A stretch of 64,000 nt of DNA from Marinobacterium weihaiense (GTDB lineage: Bacteria; Pseudomonadota; Gammaproteobacteria; Pseudomonadales; Balneatricaceae). Below, in pieces: positions 9,660-17,928 of this stretch. The notes below the pieces were generated by a model that searched no databases, had not been told where the DNA came from, and saw nothing but the letters and a program-made list of their open reading frames with translations. The position numbers and the translations under genes are program-made. The number at the start of each line of letters is the position of its first letter. Position 1 is the first letter of the stretch. The DNA lies in NCBI RefSeq assembly GCF_019061305.1, contig NZ_JAHQZT010000002.1, positions 1 through 64,000 of the forward strand. Reading direction: 5' to 3'.

Positions 9660-10580
9660 TCAGAGTTCGATGCTCATGCCGTCAAAGGCCACTTCGATAC
9701 CATGCTCGGCCAGTACGCCCCGCTCGGGGGAGTCTTCGATCAGGATCGGGTTGGTATTGTTAATATGGATCAGCACCTTGCGCGGCTTATTCAGCGTATC
9801 CAGGTAGGCGATCATTCCCTCCTCACCGGATTGAGGAAGGTGGCCCATATGTACGCCCAGCTTGTCGCCGACACCCGCGTGGATCATCTCGTCTTCCCGC
9901 CAGAGGGTGCCGTCCACCAGCAGGCAGTCGGCGTCTTCCATAATCGGGCGCAGATGCGCTTCAATTTGGCCCAGGCCCGGTGCGTAGAACAGAGAACGTC
10001 CGGTGGCATCATCCTTCAGCAGCATGCCGATGTTATCGCCCGGATGCGGATCGTTGCGGTGCGGCGAGTACGGCGGCGCACTGGAGCGTAGCGGCACGGC
10101 GGTCAGGGTAATGCCCGGTACTTCGGGAATGGTAAATTCGTTGTAGGTAGCATCACTGGGGATCTGATTCCACGTCAGGCCGCCGTTCCAGTGTTCGAGC
10201 ATATTGAACACGGGGAAACCGGTGCTCAGGTCCTGTTTGACCATGTCGGTGCAGTAGACTTGATGCGGGCAGCCTTCGCGCAGCATCAGCAGCCCGGTGG
10301 TGTGGTCGATCTGACTATCCATCAGCACGATGGCGGCGATACCGGTATCACGCTTGCCCTGCTTGGGCTGCAGGGGCTCGAAGCTTTCCAGCTGAGCGCG
10401 GATATCCGGCGAGGCGTTGAACAGGATCCAGTCACGTCCATTGAGGCTGGCCGCGATGGAGGATTGGGTACGGGCCTTGGCGTTGAGGGTGCCGTTGCGC
10501 AGGCCTTTGCAGTTGTCACAGTTGCAGTTCCACTGTGGAAAGCCGCCCCCGGCCGCTGAGCCTAAAATCTGTATTTTCAT
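9660..10580 (-). CDS. pqqB: PQQ biosynthesis protein PqqB (metallo-beta-lactamase fold)
   Basis: PqqB is a metal-dependent hydroxylase of the metallo-beta-lactamase superfamily acting on the cross-linked Glu-Tyr intermediate. The 306-residue protein starts [19 protein letters not shown], carries a paired-cysteine zinc site ([10 protein letters not shown]), and has [17 protein letters not shown] and the C-terminal [14 protein letters not shown] and [11 protein letters not shown] blocks typical of the family. It is second in the operon, 71 bases after pqqA; that gap holds a stable hairpin. Confidence 0.96.
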   Translation of the reverse strand: MKIQILGSAAGGGFPQWNCNCDNCKGLRNGTLNAKARTQSSIAASLNGRDWILFNASPDIRAQLESFEPLQPKQGKRDTGIAAIVLMDSQIDHTTGLLMLREGCPHQVYCTDMVKQDLSTGFPVFNMLEHWNGGLTWNQIPSDATYNEFTIPEVPGITLTAVPLRSSAPPYSPHRNDPHPGDNIGMLLKDDATGRSLFYAPGLGQIEAHLRPIMEDADCLLVDGTLWREDEMIHAGVGDKLGVHMGHLPQSGEEGMIAYLDTLNKPRKVLIHINNTNPILIEDSPERGVLAEHGIEVAFDGMSIEL

Positions 10581-10623
10581 TATTGTGTTATCCGCTGGGG
10601 GTAGGAAGAGCGATAGGCAGGTT

Positions 10624-10643
10624 GGCAGCCCTTGCGGGCTGCC
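10624..10643 (-). terminator. Hairpin between pqqA and pqqB (probable attenuator)
   Basis: GGCAGCCC at 10624-10631 pairs with GGGCTGCC at 10636-10643 across a four-base loop. It starts eight bases after the pqqA stop and lacks a U tract. Such a stem could stabilise the short pqqA message or partly stop transcription, so that the PqqA peptide is made in excess of the enzymes, as known for pqq operons elsewhere. That role is inference. Confidence 0.55.
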
Positions 10644-10651
10644 CTGTGCGC

Positions 10652-10723
10652 TTAGCGGTTGGCGAAGTACATGGTGACTTCGAAGCCAATGCGCAGATCA
10701 GTGAAGGCAGGTTTGGTCCACAT
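10652..10723 (-). CDS. pqqA: PQQ precursor peptide PqqA (23 residues)
   Basis: PqqA is the ribosomal peptide whose Glu and Tyr side chains become PQQ. The gene encodes 23 residues beginning [16 protein letters not shown], then TMYFANR. The cross-linked pair is Glu15 and Tyr19, with the conserved E-x-x-x-Y spacing. GAGGA lies at a normal distance upstream of the ATG at 10723. Its position first in the operon, the sequence, and the pqqB gene right after it leave no doubt about identity. Confidence 0.97.
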   Translation of the reverse strand: MWTKPAFTDLRIGFEVTMYFANR

Positions 10724-10770
10724 GATGCTTTCCTCTTTGTTGTTATCAAGATGTCGTTGGAGACACCCTG

Positions 10771-10798
10771 ATAGTAGGCAACCGCCCCCCTGCCTCAA
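10771..10798 (-). promoter_or_regulatory. Candidate sigma70 promoter of the pqq operon
   Basis: On the minus strand TTGAGG (10798-10793) and TACTAT (10776-10771) are separated by 16 bases, which would give a leader of about 40 bases before pqqA. Further upstream an imperfect dyad (ATGTGC near 10847 and GCACACAT near 10873) could bind a regulator. Neither has been tested. Confidence 0.45.
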
Positions 10799-10950
10799 TA
10801 TGGTACTTTGGAACGAATTCGGGTGTGACTTGGTAGCGCAGACGCAGGTATGTGCGCCAAACAGCCACTGGGCACACATCCCCGTGATGTCAAATCGAGG
10901 CCACCTAAACGCTACGCTTGGGCATACAAAGCCTTCTCTTTGCCTCACAT

Positions 10951-10973
10951 AAAAAAACGGCCCGAAGGCCGTT
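10951..10973 (-). terminator. Intrinsic terminator of the exaC gene
   Basis: On the minus strand AACGGCC, a TTCG loop and GGCCGTT are followed by a run of T (plus-strand A run 10951-10957). It is a textbook UUCG-loop terminator, about 90 bases after the exaC stop, and isolates exaC from the pqq operon downstream on the same strand. Confidence 0.9.
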
Positions 10974-11059
10974 AAAGATGTTGCTGCAGAGCAATTGCTG
11001 CCAGGGTGAAGCAGCCGTGAACGCACGTCCCTGTGCGCGATTTCGGGGGGATCCGCGGC

Positions 11060-12580
11060 TTAGAAGAAGCCCAGCGGATTGATGTCGTAGCTGACCAGCA
11101 TGTTCTTGGTCTGCTGGTAGTGGTCCAGCATCATTTTGTGAGTTTCGCGGCCTACACCGGACTTCTTGTAGCCACCGAAGGCAGCGTGTGCCGGATACTG
11201 GTGGTAGCAGTTGGTCCAGACACGACCGGCCTGGATACCGCGACCCATGCGGTACGAACGGTTCATGTCACGGCTCCAGACGCCGGCCCCCAGACCGAAC
11301 TCGGTGTCGTTGGCAATGGCCAGCGCTTCCGCCTCGTCCTTGAAGGTGGTCACGGAGACAACCGGGCCAAAGATCTCTTCCTGGAACACGCGCATGTCGT
11401 TAGTGCCCTTGAGCAGAGTCGGCTGAATGTAATAGCCGCTGCCCAGGCTGCCTTCCAGCTGCTCCTTGTCACCGCCGATCAGCACTTCCGCACCTTCATT
11501 GCGACCGATGTCCAGGTAGCCCAGAATCTTGTCAAACTGTTCCTGAGAGGCCTGGGCACCGACCATGGTTTCGGTATCCAGCGGGTTGCCACGCTTGATC
11601 TTCTTGATGCGTTCGATCACGCGCTCGATAAACTGGTCGTAAATGCTTTCCTGTACCAGCAGACGTGAGGGACAGGTGCACACTTCGCCCTGGTTGAAGA
11701 AGGCCAGAACCGTACCCTCGACACACTTGTCGATGAAGGCATCTTCATGATCCATGACGTCTTCAAAGTAGATGTTCGGCGACTTGCCGCCCAGTTCGAC
11801 AGTCGACGGAATGATGTTTTCAGCGGCGCACTTGAGGATATGCGCACCGACCGGCGTAGAACCGGTGAAAGCGATCTTGGCGATACGGGTGCTGGTCGCC
11901 AGCGCCTGACCGGCCTCGGCACCAAAGCCATTGACCACGTTCAGTACACCTGCCGGCAGCAAGTCCTGGATGGTTTCAACCAGTTTCAGGATTGACCAAG
12001 GCGTCTGCTCGGCCGGTTTCAGCACGATGCAGTTACCGGCAGCCAGCGCCGGGGCGATCTTCCAGGCCGCCATCAACAGCGGGAAGTTCCAGGGGATGAT
12101 CTGGCCGACAACACCCAGCGGCTCATGGAAGTGGTAGGCCACGGTATTTTCGTCGATCTCGCCGATGGAACCTTCTTGGGCACGAATACAACCGGCAAAG
12201 TAACGGAAGTGATCGATGGCCAGCGGCACATCAGCCGCCAGTGTTTCACGAACGGCCTTGCCGTTGTCCCACGTCTCGGAAACCGCGATCTGCTCGAGGT
12301 TCTCTTCCAGGCGATCGGCAATTTTCAGCAGGATGTTAGAGCGTTCCTGAACCGATGTACGTCCCCAGGCGTCTTTGGCGGCATGAGCGGCGTCCAGCGC
12401 CAGCTCAATATCTTCAGCGGTTGAGCGCGGCATTTCACAGAAGGCTTCGCCTGTAACCGGTGAGACATTCTTGAAATACTCACCCTTGACCGGGGCCTTC
12501 CATTCCCCACCGATGAAGTTACCGTAGCGCGGCTGCAGTGTAACGATGGAATCTGCATGTCCTGGCTGTGCGTAGATCAT
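11060..12580 (-). CDS. exaC: NAD-dependent aldehyde dehydrogenase (ExaC-like)
   Basis: This enzyme of 506 residues oxidises acetaldehyde or similar short aldehydes to acids. It has the cofactor and catalytic blocks of the ALDH family: [22 protein letters not shown], the FTGSTPVG turn, the general base in [11 protein letters not shown], and the nucleophilic cysteine in [13 protein letters not shown]. The length and the unusual GEVCTCPSR context match ExaC/AldA proteins of the ethanol-oxidation pathway in Pseudomonas. It stands immediately upstream of the pqq operon but with its own terminator. Together they fit PQQ-dependent alcohol oxidation, the quinoprotein dehydrogenase being encoded outside this window. 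Confidence 0.93.
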   Translation of the reverse strand: MIYAQPGHADSIVTLQPRYGNFIGGEWKAPVKGEYFKNVSPVTGEAFCEMPRSTAEDIELALDAAHAAKDAWGRTSVQERSNILLKIADRLEENLEQIAVSETWDNGKAVRETLAADVPLAIDHFRYFAGCIRAQEGSIGEIDENTVAYHFHEPLGVVGQIIPWNFPLLMAAWKIAPALAAGNCIVLKPAEQTPWSILKLVETIQDLLPAGVLNVVNGFGAEAGQALATSTRIAKIAFTGSTPVGAHILKCAAENIIPSTVELGGKSPNIYFEDVMDHEDAFIDKCVEGTVLAFFNQGEVCTCPSRLLVQESIYDQFIERVIERIKKIKRGNPLDTETMVGAQASQEQFDKILGYLDIGRNEGAEVLIGGDKEQLEGSLGSGYYIQPTLLKGTNDMRVFQEEIFGPVVSVTTFKDEAEALAIANDTEFGLGAGVWSRDMNRSYRMGRGIQAGRVWTNCYHQYPAHAAFGGYKKSGVGRETHKMMLDHYQQTKNMLVSYDINPLGFF

Positions 12581-12628
12581 ATTCTTGGCCTCTTGTTGTT
12601 ATACCCATCACGCTCGAAGAGCAGTAAC

Positions 12629-12644
12629 GATTGACGGATCAATC
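12629..12644. promoter_or_regulatory. Short dyad upstream of exaC
   Basis: GATTGA at 12629-12634 and TCAATC at 12639-12644 form a perfect six-base dyad with a four-base spacer, 49 bases upstream of the exaC start. It may be an operator for a regulator of alcohol oxidation. The rest of the gap to the TRAP transporter (12645-12777) shows no gene. Confidence 0.3.
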
Positions 12645-12777
12645 TTAGCTAGCGCAACTGATGCCCGAGTATAGTGCCTTGGACCTGAGAATGTGGCTCT
12701 TTGGTAGTAGGCAGGAGGTTGTTTTGCTTGGGATCAAAGCGGGTAGAGACCGGTGGCCCCCACCCGCAGTAAAGCTG

Positions 12778-14082
12778 TTACCACTTACCGACGACATACC
12801 CGAGCTGTTCCGGCAACCACAGGGCAATCCCCGGCACCAGCATGACCAGCAAAAGGCTGCACGCCATGGCCGCGATGAAGATCAGCGCCCAACCCATGGT
12901 ATGCTCCAGCCGGATCTGGGCGATACGCGTCGTGACCATCAGGTTAACGGCTACCGGCGGCGTAAACTGGCCAATGGCAATATTCATGGCCAACAGAATG
13001 CCGAACCAGACCGGGTTCCACTCGAAGTGATTCATCAGCGGCAACAGAATCGGAATCAGAATCAAATAGATCGAAACCGCATCCAGCAGCATGCCCGCCA
13101 GCAGTACCAGCAACATCACCAGCAGCAACAATATCCAGCCGTTGTCCGACAGGGACAACAGGCCTTCTGCCAGATGCTGGAAGGTACCCAACGTAGTGCC
13201 GGCCCAGGCGAAAATGCCCGCCAGTGCGATGATCAGCATCACCACGCCCGAAGTGACAGCCGCTTCCGTGATCAGGTTGATCAGATCCCGGAAACCGAGG
13301 TTGCGATAGATCAGACTGCCGACAATGACACCGTACGCCACTGCAACCACCGCTGCTTCCGTGGGGGTAAACAGGCCCGAGCGCAATCCGCCGAGAATGA
13401 TGACGGGGGCAAACAGTGCTGGCAGTGCCGCCTTGAAACTTTCCCACAGTGGGGGCCTTTCAGAAGCTTCTGGGTTTTCCCAGCCATGCTTGCGTGCCAG
13501 CAGCATGGCCGGCACGAGCAACGACAGCCCCGCCAGCACGCCCGGAAAGAGCCCTGCGGCAAAGAGTGCTCGCAGGTCAACCCCCGGCACCACGATCGAA
13601 TACAGAATCAGGGCAATGGAAGGCGGTATCAGAATCGCCGTCGATGAAGATGCCGCAATCAGCGTAGCGGAAAACGGTTGCGGGTAACCAGCCTTGCGCA
13701 TGCTCGGCAGCATGACCATGGCTACAGCCGCTGCATCCGCCGGGCCTGAGCCGCTCATGCCACCCATGATCAGACACACCAAAACGGCAACCACGGCAAG
13801 ACCGCCATGGCGCGGACCAATCATCGCCTGGGCAAAGCGCACCAGACTGGCCGCCACCCCGGCCCGTTCGAAAATCAGTCCCGTCAGTATAAACAGCGGG
13901 ATCGCAATGAGCGGATACTTGGCCACACTGTTGTAGGTATTGGTTCCCAGTGTCGCCAGCATGTCGGGTGACAGACCGGCAACAATCCCCACGACCCCGC
14001 CCAATCCAAGCGCAATGGCAACCGGAACGCCCAGCAGCAAAGCGACCAGAAAACTGCCGATCATCAACAGATCAGGACTCAT
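12778..14082 (-). CDS. dctM: TRAP transporter large permease (DctM)
   Basis: This is the large membrane subunit of a tripartite ATP-independent periplasmic transporter, which uses the sodium gradient to import organic acids. The 434-residue protein has about a dozen hydrophobic segments and the family pattern LLGVPVAIALGLGGVVGI, PLFILTGLIFERAGV and GGMSGSGPADAAAVAMVMLP. The ATG at 14082 follows GAGGAGG and overlaps the DctQ gene by 11 bases. An ATG frame opening at 14121 would add residues out of family and is rejected. It is the last gene of the PQM set. Confidence 0.95.
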   Translation of the reverse strand: MSPDLLMIGSFLVALLLGVPVAIALGLGGVVGIVAGLSPDMLATLGTNTYNSVAKYPLIAIPLFILTGLIFERAGVAASLVRFAQAMIGPRHGGLAVVAVLVCLIMGGMSGSGPADAAAVAMVMLPSMRKAGYPQPFSATLIAASSSTAILIPPSIALILYSIVVPGVDLRALFAAGLFPGVLAGLSLLVPAMLLARKHGWENPEASERPPLWESFKAALPALFAPVIILGGLRSGLFTPTEAAVVAVAYGVIVGSLIYRNLGFRDLINLITEAAVTSGVVMLIIALAGIFAWAGTTLGTFQHLAEGLLSLSDNGWILLLLVMLLVLLAGMLLDAVSIYLILIPILLPLMNHFEWNPVWFGILLAMNIAIGQFTPPVAVNLMVTTRIAQIRLEHTMGWALIFIAAMACSLLLVMLVPGIALWLPEQLGYVVGKW

Positions 14083-14566
14083 GCACCACCTCCTCGTCCT
14101 GCTTGCCTCGCAGGCGGTCAAACAGGTTCTGCGTCGTGCGAATCATGATGGCCGCGGCCATCAGTGGCAGCCACACCACGTAGATCCAGTTCGGCAGCCC
14201 CAGCCCCGGTGACAGGGATTCCCATTGGTACTCCTCCAGCGCAAAAATCGAGCCGTACCAGGCAGTGATGCCCAGCACGATCATGCTGGCCAGCCACTGC
14301 AGCACATACACTCCTTTCAGCAGAGGTGCCGGCAGATGGTGCTCGATCAGTTCAATGCGAATGTGCTGGTTGTGACGGGCAGCAACCGCCGCACCGGAAA
14401 ACGTCAGCAGCACCAGAAAGAACACCGAAAACTCTTCGGTAAATGCGAAGGATGCATCGGTCGCATAGCGGACGATGACGTTCCCCAGACTGATCAGGCA
14501 AATAGCGATCAGCGCCAGGGTAGCGAGCCAGGCTTCAGGCCTGAACTTGGGGCGTCGGGTAGACAT
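14072..14566 (-). CDS. dctQ: TRAP transporter small permease (DctQ)
   Basis: This is the small membrane subunit of the TRAP transporter, 164 residues with four hydrophobic segments, the family architecture. The ATG at 14566 is preferred to one at 14599 because GGAG lies seven bases upstream. The C-terminus (FDRLRGKQDEEVVHES) is cytoplasmic and overlaps the DctM start. A hairpin separates it from dctP. Confidence 0.9.
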   Translation of the reverse strand: MSTRRPKFRPEAWLATLALIAICLISLGNVIVRYATDASFAFTEEFSVFFLVLLTFSGAAVAARHNQHIRIELIEHHLPAPLLKGVYVLQWLASMIVLGITAWYGSIFALEEYQWESLSPGLGLPNWIYVVWLPLMAAAIMIRTTQNLFDRLRGKQDEEVVHES

Positions 14567-14587
14567 TTCGGCTCCGTTCAAGACAAC

Positions 14588-14612
14588 AACGCCCGTCACC
14601 GGGACGGGCGTT
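14588..14612 (-). terminator. Hairpin between dctP and dctQ (partial terminator)
   Basis: AACGCCCGTC at 14588-14597 pairs with GACGGGCGTT at 14603-14612 around a five-base loop. The stem lies directly after the dctP stop, with GTTGTC rather than a U run following it. It probably stabilises the dctP message or thins transcription, giving more binding protein than permease. Confidence 0.55.
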
Positions 14613-14630
14613 CAGACGGTTCAGGTGCGA

Positions 14631-15638
14631 TCAGTCACGGTTGACGACTGCATCCTGCGCTTTCTGCACCAGTGCTTCACCGATGCGCGGGGTCCATTTT
14701 TCATGAACCGAACGTGTGGCTTCAACAAATGCCGCATGCTGCTCATCGGTCAACTCGGTGACTTCAACACCGCGTTCCTTGATGCGCGCCAGGGTTTCAT
14801 CCAGCTCAGCACGAGACTTGTTGATCTCCCACTGACCGGCATCAATGGCCGCCTGCTTCAGCAACTGTTGATCTTCCGGCGAGAACTGACGCCATACACG
14901 GGTGCTGACCGCGAATACCAACGGGTCCGCCATGTAACCCCAGCGCGTCAGGTGCTTTTGACCCACCTGGTCGATACGCGCCACATCGAAGACAGAAATC
15001 GGGTTTTCCTGACCATCAACGGCACCGGTGGTCAGGGCCGGCTTGGCATCCGCCCAGCTCATCTGTGTCGGATTGGCGCCCAGCGCGCTGAAAGTATCCT
15101 GGAACAGCGGCGAGCCGACCACACGGATTTTCATGCCCTTGAGGTCAGCGGGCTCGTCAATGACCTGCTGGGAGTTCGACAGCTGACGGAAGCCGTTCTC
15201 GCCCCAGGCCAGCGGTGTAACGCCGCGCTTCTCGATCGCCTTGAACACCATTTCGCCGGCTTCGCCCTGAGTAATGGCATCGATGGCCTTGTGGTCTGGC
15301 ATCAGGAACGGCAACGAAAACAGGTTCAGCTCTGGCACCTGCGGCGACCAGTTGATGGTGGAACCCACGGCCATGTCGATCAGGCCCGAGCGCATGGCGG
15401 AGAATTCCTTGGTCTGATCACCGGAGACCAGCTGTGCGCTGCTGTAGACTTTCATGTTGATGCGCCCTTCTGAACGCTCCTTTACCAGCTCGACCCATTT
15501 ATCGGCCGCCTGTCCCCAGGGAAAAGCCGAGGGCAAAACTGTGGAAACCGTGTATTCAGCCTTGTATTCAGCGTGGGCAATGGGGCTCATCAGCATGCAG
15601 GCAGCCGCTGCGGCCATGAATGTACGACGTTTGAGCAT
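14631..15638 (-). CDS. dctP: TRAP transporter solute-binding protein (DctP)
   Basis: This periplasmic solute receptor has 335 residues. It opens with a signal peptide, MLKRRTFMAAAAACMLMSPI then AHAEYK, with cleavage after AHA. The mature part has the DctP-family blocks FPWGQAADKWVELVKERSEG, LKGMKIRVVGSPLFQDTF and an arginine in GMKIRV that in the family contacts the carboxylate of the ligand. A dicarboxylate or other organic acid is the likely substrate. It is the first gene of the operon, behind a good promoter and a dyad. Confidence 0.93.
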   Translation of the reverse strand: MLKRRTFMAAAAACMLMSPIAHAEYKAEYTVSTVLPSAFPWGQAADKWVELVKERSEGRINMKVYSSAQLVSGDQTKEFSAMRSGLIDMAVGSTINWSPQVPELNLFSLPFLMPDHKAIDAITQGEAGEMVFKAIEKRGVTPLAWGENGFRQLSNSQQVIDEPADLKGMKIRVVGSPLFQDTFSALGANPTQMSWADAKPALTTGAVDGQENPISVFDVARIDQVGQKHLTRWGYMADPLVFAVSTRVWRQFSPEDQQLLKQAAIDAGQWEINKSRAELDETLARIKERGVEVTELTDEQHAAFVEATRSVHEKWTPRIGEALVQKAQDAVVNRD

Positions 15639-15684
15639 CTATCCAGTCCTTATCGTTGTATTCCAGCAGGCACGGCAAATTTGA

Positions 15685-15702
15685 ATCCGAAACAGTTCGG
15701 AT
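15685..15702. promoter_or_regulatory. Dyad in the dctP leader
   Basis: ATCCGAA at 15685-15691 and TTCGGAT at 15696-15702 form a perfect seven-base dyad with a four-base spacer. It lies downstream of the proposed -10 box, in the transcribed leader of dctP. It is suited to a repressor operator of the GntR or IclR kind, or to an RNA hairpin. Confidence 0.45.
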
Positions 15703-15720
15703 GTTAACCACCGCCGAGGG

Positions 15721-15750
15721 ATTATAAGGCGCGGACTGAATAGGGCGCAA
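15721..15750 (-). promoter_or_regulatory. Promoter of the TRAP transporter operon
   Basis: On the minus strand TTGCGC (15750-15745) and a perfect TATAAT (15726-15721) are 18 bases apart. The leader to the dctP start would be about 75 bases long. Confidence 0.6.
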
Positions 15751-15783
15751 AATGAAATGTCAGTATTTTGTTACAGACAAACA

Positions 15784-15809
15784 AAAATCCCCGCAAAAGC
15801 GGGGATTTT
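15784..15809 (-). terminator. Intrinsic terminator after clpX
   Basis: AAAATCCCCGC at 15784-15794 pairs with GCGGGGATTTT at 15799-15809 across an AAAA loop. In the clpX direction the stem ends in a T-rich run. It closes the tig-clpP-clpX unit before the TRAP operon. Confidence 0.9.
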
Positions 15810-15838
15810 CAGCGAAATGCTCTACTAAAGTCTAATGC

Positions 15839-17104
15839 TTACGCACTGCCCTTGGCATCTTGATTTTCGTAAATCAAGATCGGATCAGAGCTGCCATGGA
15901 TCACGCCTTCATCAATGACCACCTTGGCAACGTTCTCCAGAGATGGCAACTGATACATGATATCCAGCAACGTCGCCTCCAGGATGGAACGCAGACCACG
16001 TGCACCGGTACGACGCTCCAGCGCCTTGTCCGCAACGGCTTTGAGCGCCTCTTCACGGAAATCAACCTCGACACCTTCCATCTCGAACAGTGCCTGATAC
16101 TGCTTGACCAGGCTGTTCTTCGGCTCAGTCAGAATCTGGATCAGTGCATCCTCGTCCAGCTCGGACAGGGTCGCAATCATCGGTAGTCGGCCGACGAATT
16201 CCGGGATCAGGCCAAACTTGACCAGATCTTCAGCTTCAACATCATGTAGCACTTCGCTCAGACGGCTTTCATCCTTGCTCTTGACCACGGCATTGAAGCC
16301 AATGGAACTCCGCTCACTGCGGTCACGGATCAGCTTTTCCAGCCCCGCAAAGGCCCCACCACAGATAAACAGAATGTTGGATGTGTCTACCTGCAGGAAC
16401 TCTTGCTGCGGGTGCTTGCGGCCACCTTGCGGTGGAACCGATGCCACCGTACCCTCAATCAGCTTCAGCAGTGCCTGCTGTACGCCTTCACCGGAAACAT
16501 CGCGGGTGATGGAAGGGTTATCGGACTTGCGTGAAATCTTGTCGATTTCATCGATGTAGACAATACCCAGCTGGGCCTTTTCAACATCGTAGTCACACTT
16601 CTGCAGCAGTTTCTGAATGATGTTTTCAACATCTTCACCCACATAACCGGCTTCGGTCAGTGTGGTGGCATCCGCGATGGTGAAGGGTACATTCAGCAGA
16701 CGCGCCATGGTTTCGGCCAGCAGAGTCTTGCCGCTGCCGGTCGGGCCGATCAGCAAGATGTTGCTCTTGCCCAGCTCCACGTCGCCTTTCTGCTGGAAGC
16801 GCAGACGCTTGTAGTGGTTGTACACTGCGACGGCCAGCACCTTCTTGGCACGCTCCTGGCCAATCACATAGTCATCCAGCGTTGTCTTGATTTCTGCGGG
16901 CGTGGGCAGGCTTTCGCGCGGTTCCTGCTCGTCAGACTCCTGTATCTCTTCACGAATGATATCGTTGCAGAGATCCACACACTCGTCACAGATAAAGACA
17001 GAGGGACCTGCGATCAATTTACGCACTTCGTCCTGGCTTTTGCCGCAGAAGGAGCAGAACAGCTTGCTGCTATCGCCCCCGTTGCCGGTCGTCTCGTCTG
17101 CCAT
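15839..17104 (-). CDS. clpX: ATP-dependent Clp protease ATP-binding subunit ClpX
   Basis: ClpX is the AAA+ unfoldase that recognises substrates and feeds them to ClpP. The 421-residue protein begins with the zinc-binding domain (Cys17, Cys20, Cys39, Cys42), followed by Walker A GPTGSGKT, Walker [11 protein letters not shown], the [20 protein letters not shown] region, and the arginine-rich sensor region [10 protein letters not shown]. The start at 17104, [10 protein letters not shown], follows GAGGTAATAAG; an earlier in-frame ATG at 17149 is not supported by the family length. It lies 91 bases after clpP. Confidence 0.98.
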   Translation of the reverse strand: MADETTGNGGDSSKLFCSFCGKSQDEVRKLIAGPSVFICDECVDLCNDIIREEIQESDEQEPRESLPTPAEIKTTLDDYVIGQERAKKVLAVAVYNHYKRLRFQQKGDVELGKSNILLIGPTGSGKTLLAETMARLLNVPFTIADATTLTEAGYVGEDVENIIQKLLQKCDYDVEKAQLGIVYIDEIDKISRKSDNPSITRDVSGEGVQQALLKLIEGTVASVPPQGGRKHPQQEFLQVDTSNILFICGGAFAGLEKLIRDRSERSSIGFNAVVKSKDESRLSEVLHDVEAEDLVKFGLIPEFVGRLPMIATLSELDEDALIQILTEPKNSLVKQYQALFEMEGVEVDFREEALKAVADKALERRTGARGLRSILEATLLDIMYQLPSLENVAKVVIDEGVIHGSSDPILIYENQDAKGSA

Positions 17105-17195
17105 CTTATTACCTCTAAAACCGTTTACTCTTGTGTATGCGCCCGACACTCGACAATTTCAACCCCCGAAGCGGTAGCCGGTGACGGTGATGACA

Positions 17196-17831
17196 TCAGT
17201 CGGTGCCCAGACGGCGATCCAAAACCGAGTCAATCAAGCCATACTCGGCCGCTGTCTTCGAATCCATGAAGTTGTCGCGGTCGGTATCACGCACGATGGT
17301 CTCAAGATCCTGACCGGTATGCTCTGCCAGCAGTCGATTCAGCTTTTCACGGATGGTCAGGATTTCACGGGTGTGAATCTCAATATCCGTCGCCTGACCC
17401 TGGTAACCGCCCAACGGCTGATGAATCATCATGCGCGCATTCGGCAGCGCAAAACGCTTGCCCTTGGCACCACCGGCCAACAGGAAGGCACCCATGCTGC
17501 AGGCCTGACCGATACACATGGTGCTCACATCCGGCTTGATGAACTGCATGGTATCGTAAATGGCCATGCCCGCCGTGACAGAACCGCCCGGCGAGTTGAT
17601 ATACAGATGGATATCCTTATCGGGGTTTTCGGCTTCCAGAAACAGCAACTGGGCCACGATCAGGTTGGCCATGTGGTCTTCGACCTGCCCAACCATGAAA
17701 ATCACCCGCTCCTTGAGCAGGCGAGAGTAGATATCATAGGCACGTTCACCACGTGAACTCTGCTCAACTACCATCGGGACCAGGCCCGAATTCATGATGT
17801 CGTTTCCGCGCCCGGTGTAGATATCTGCCAT
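17196..17831 (-). CDS. clpP: ATP-dependent Clp protease proteolytic subunit ClpP
   Basis: ClpP is the serine protease that forms the double-ring chamber. The 211-residue chain shows the catalytic triad Ser112 (GQACSMGAF), His137 (MMIHQP) and Asp186 (RDTDRDNF), plus the strand [11 protein letters not shown]. The usual GQAASMGA is GQACSMGA here; the nucleophile is unchanged. The ATG at 17831 has AGGAGA upstream. An N-terminal propeptide ending before LVPMVVEQ is likely processed. It stands between tig and clpX, the normal order. Confidence 0.98.
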   Translation of the reverse strand: MADIYTGRGNDIMNSGLVPMVVEQSSRGERAYDIYSRLLKERVIFMVGQVEDHMANLIVAQLLFLEAENPDKDIHLYINSPGGSVTAGMAIYDTMQFIKPDVSTMCIGQACSMGAFLLAGGAKGKRFALPNARMMIHQPLGGYQGQATDIEIHTREILTIREKLNRLLAEHTGQDLETIVRDTDRDNFMDSKTAAEYGLIDSVLDRRLGTD

Positions 17832-17859
17832 GCAGTCATTCTCCTTACCCTGATAAGCG

Positions 17860-17893
17860 AAAAAACGACAGTCAGCCAAGCCAACTGTCGTTT
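17860..17893 (-). terminator. Terminator between tig and clpP
   Basis: AAACGACAGT at 17863-17872 pairs with ACTGTCGTTT at 17884-17893. On the minus strand the stem is followed by a run of six T. It limits read-through from tig into clpP. Confidence 0.85.
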
Positions 17894-17928
17894 CCTTTAT
17901 GGCTTACGCCCTGACCGGGATATCCGGA

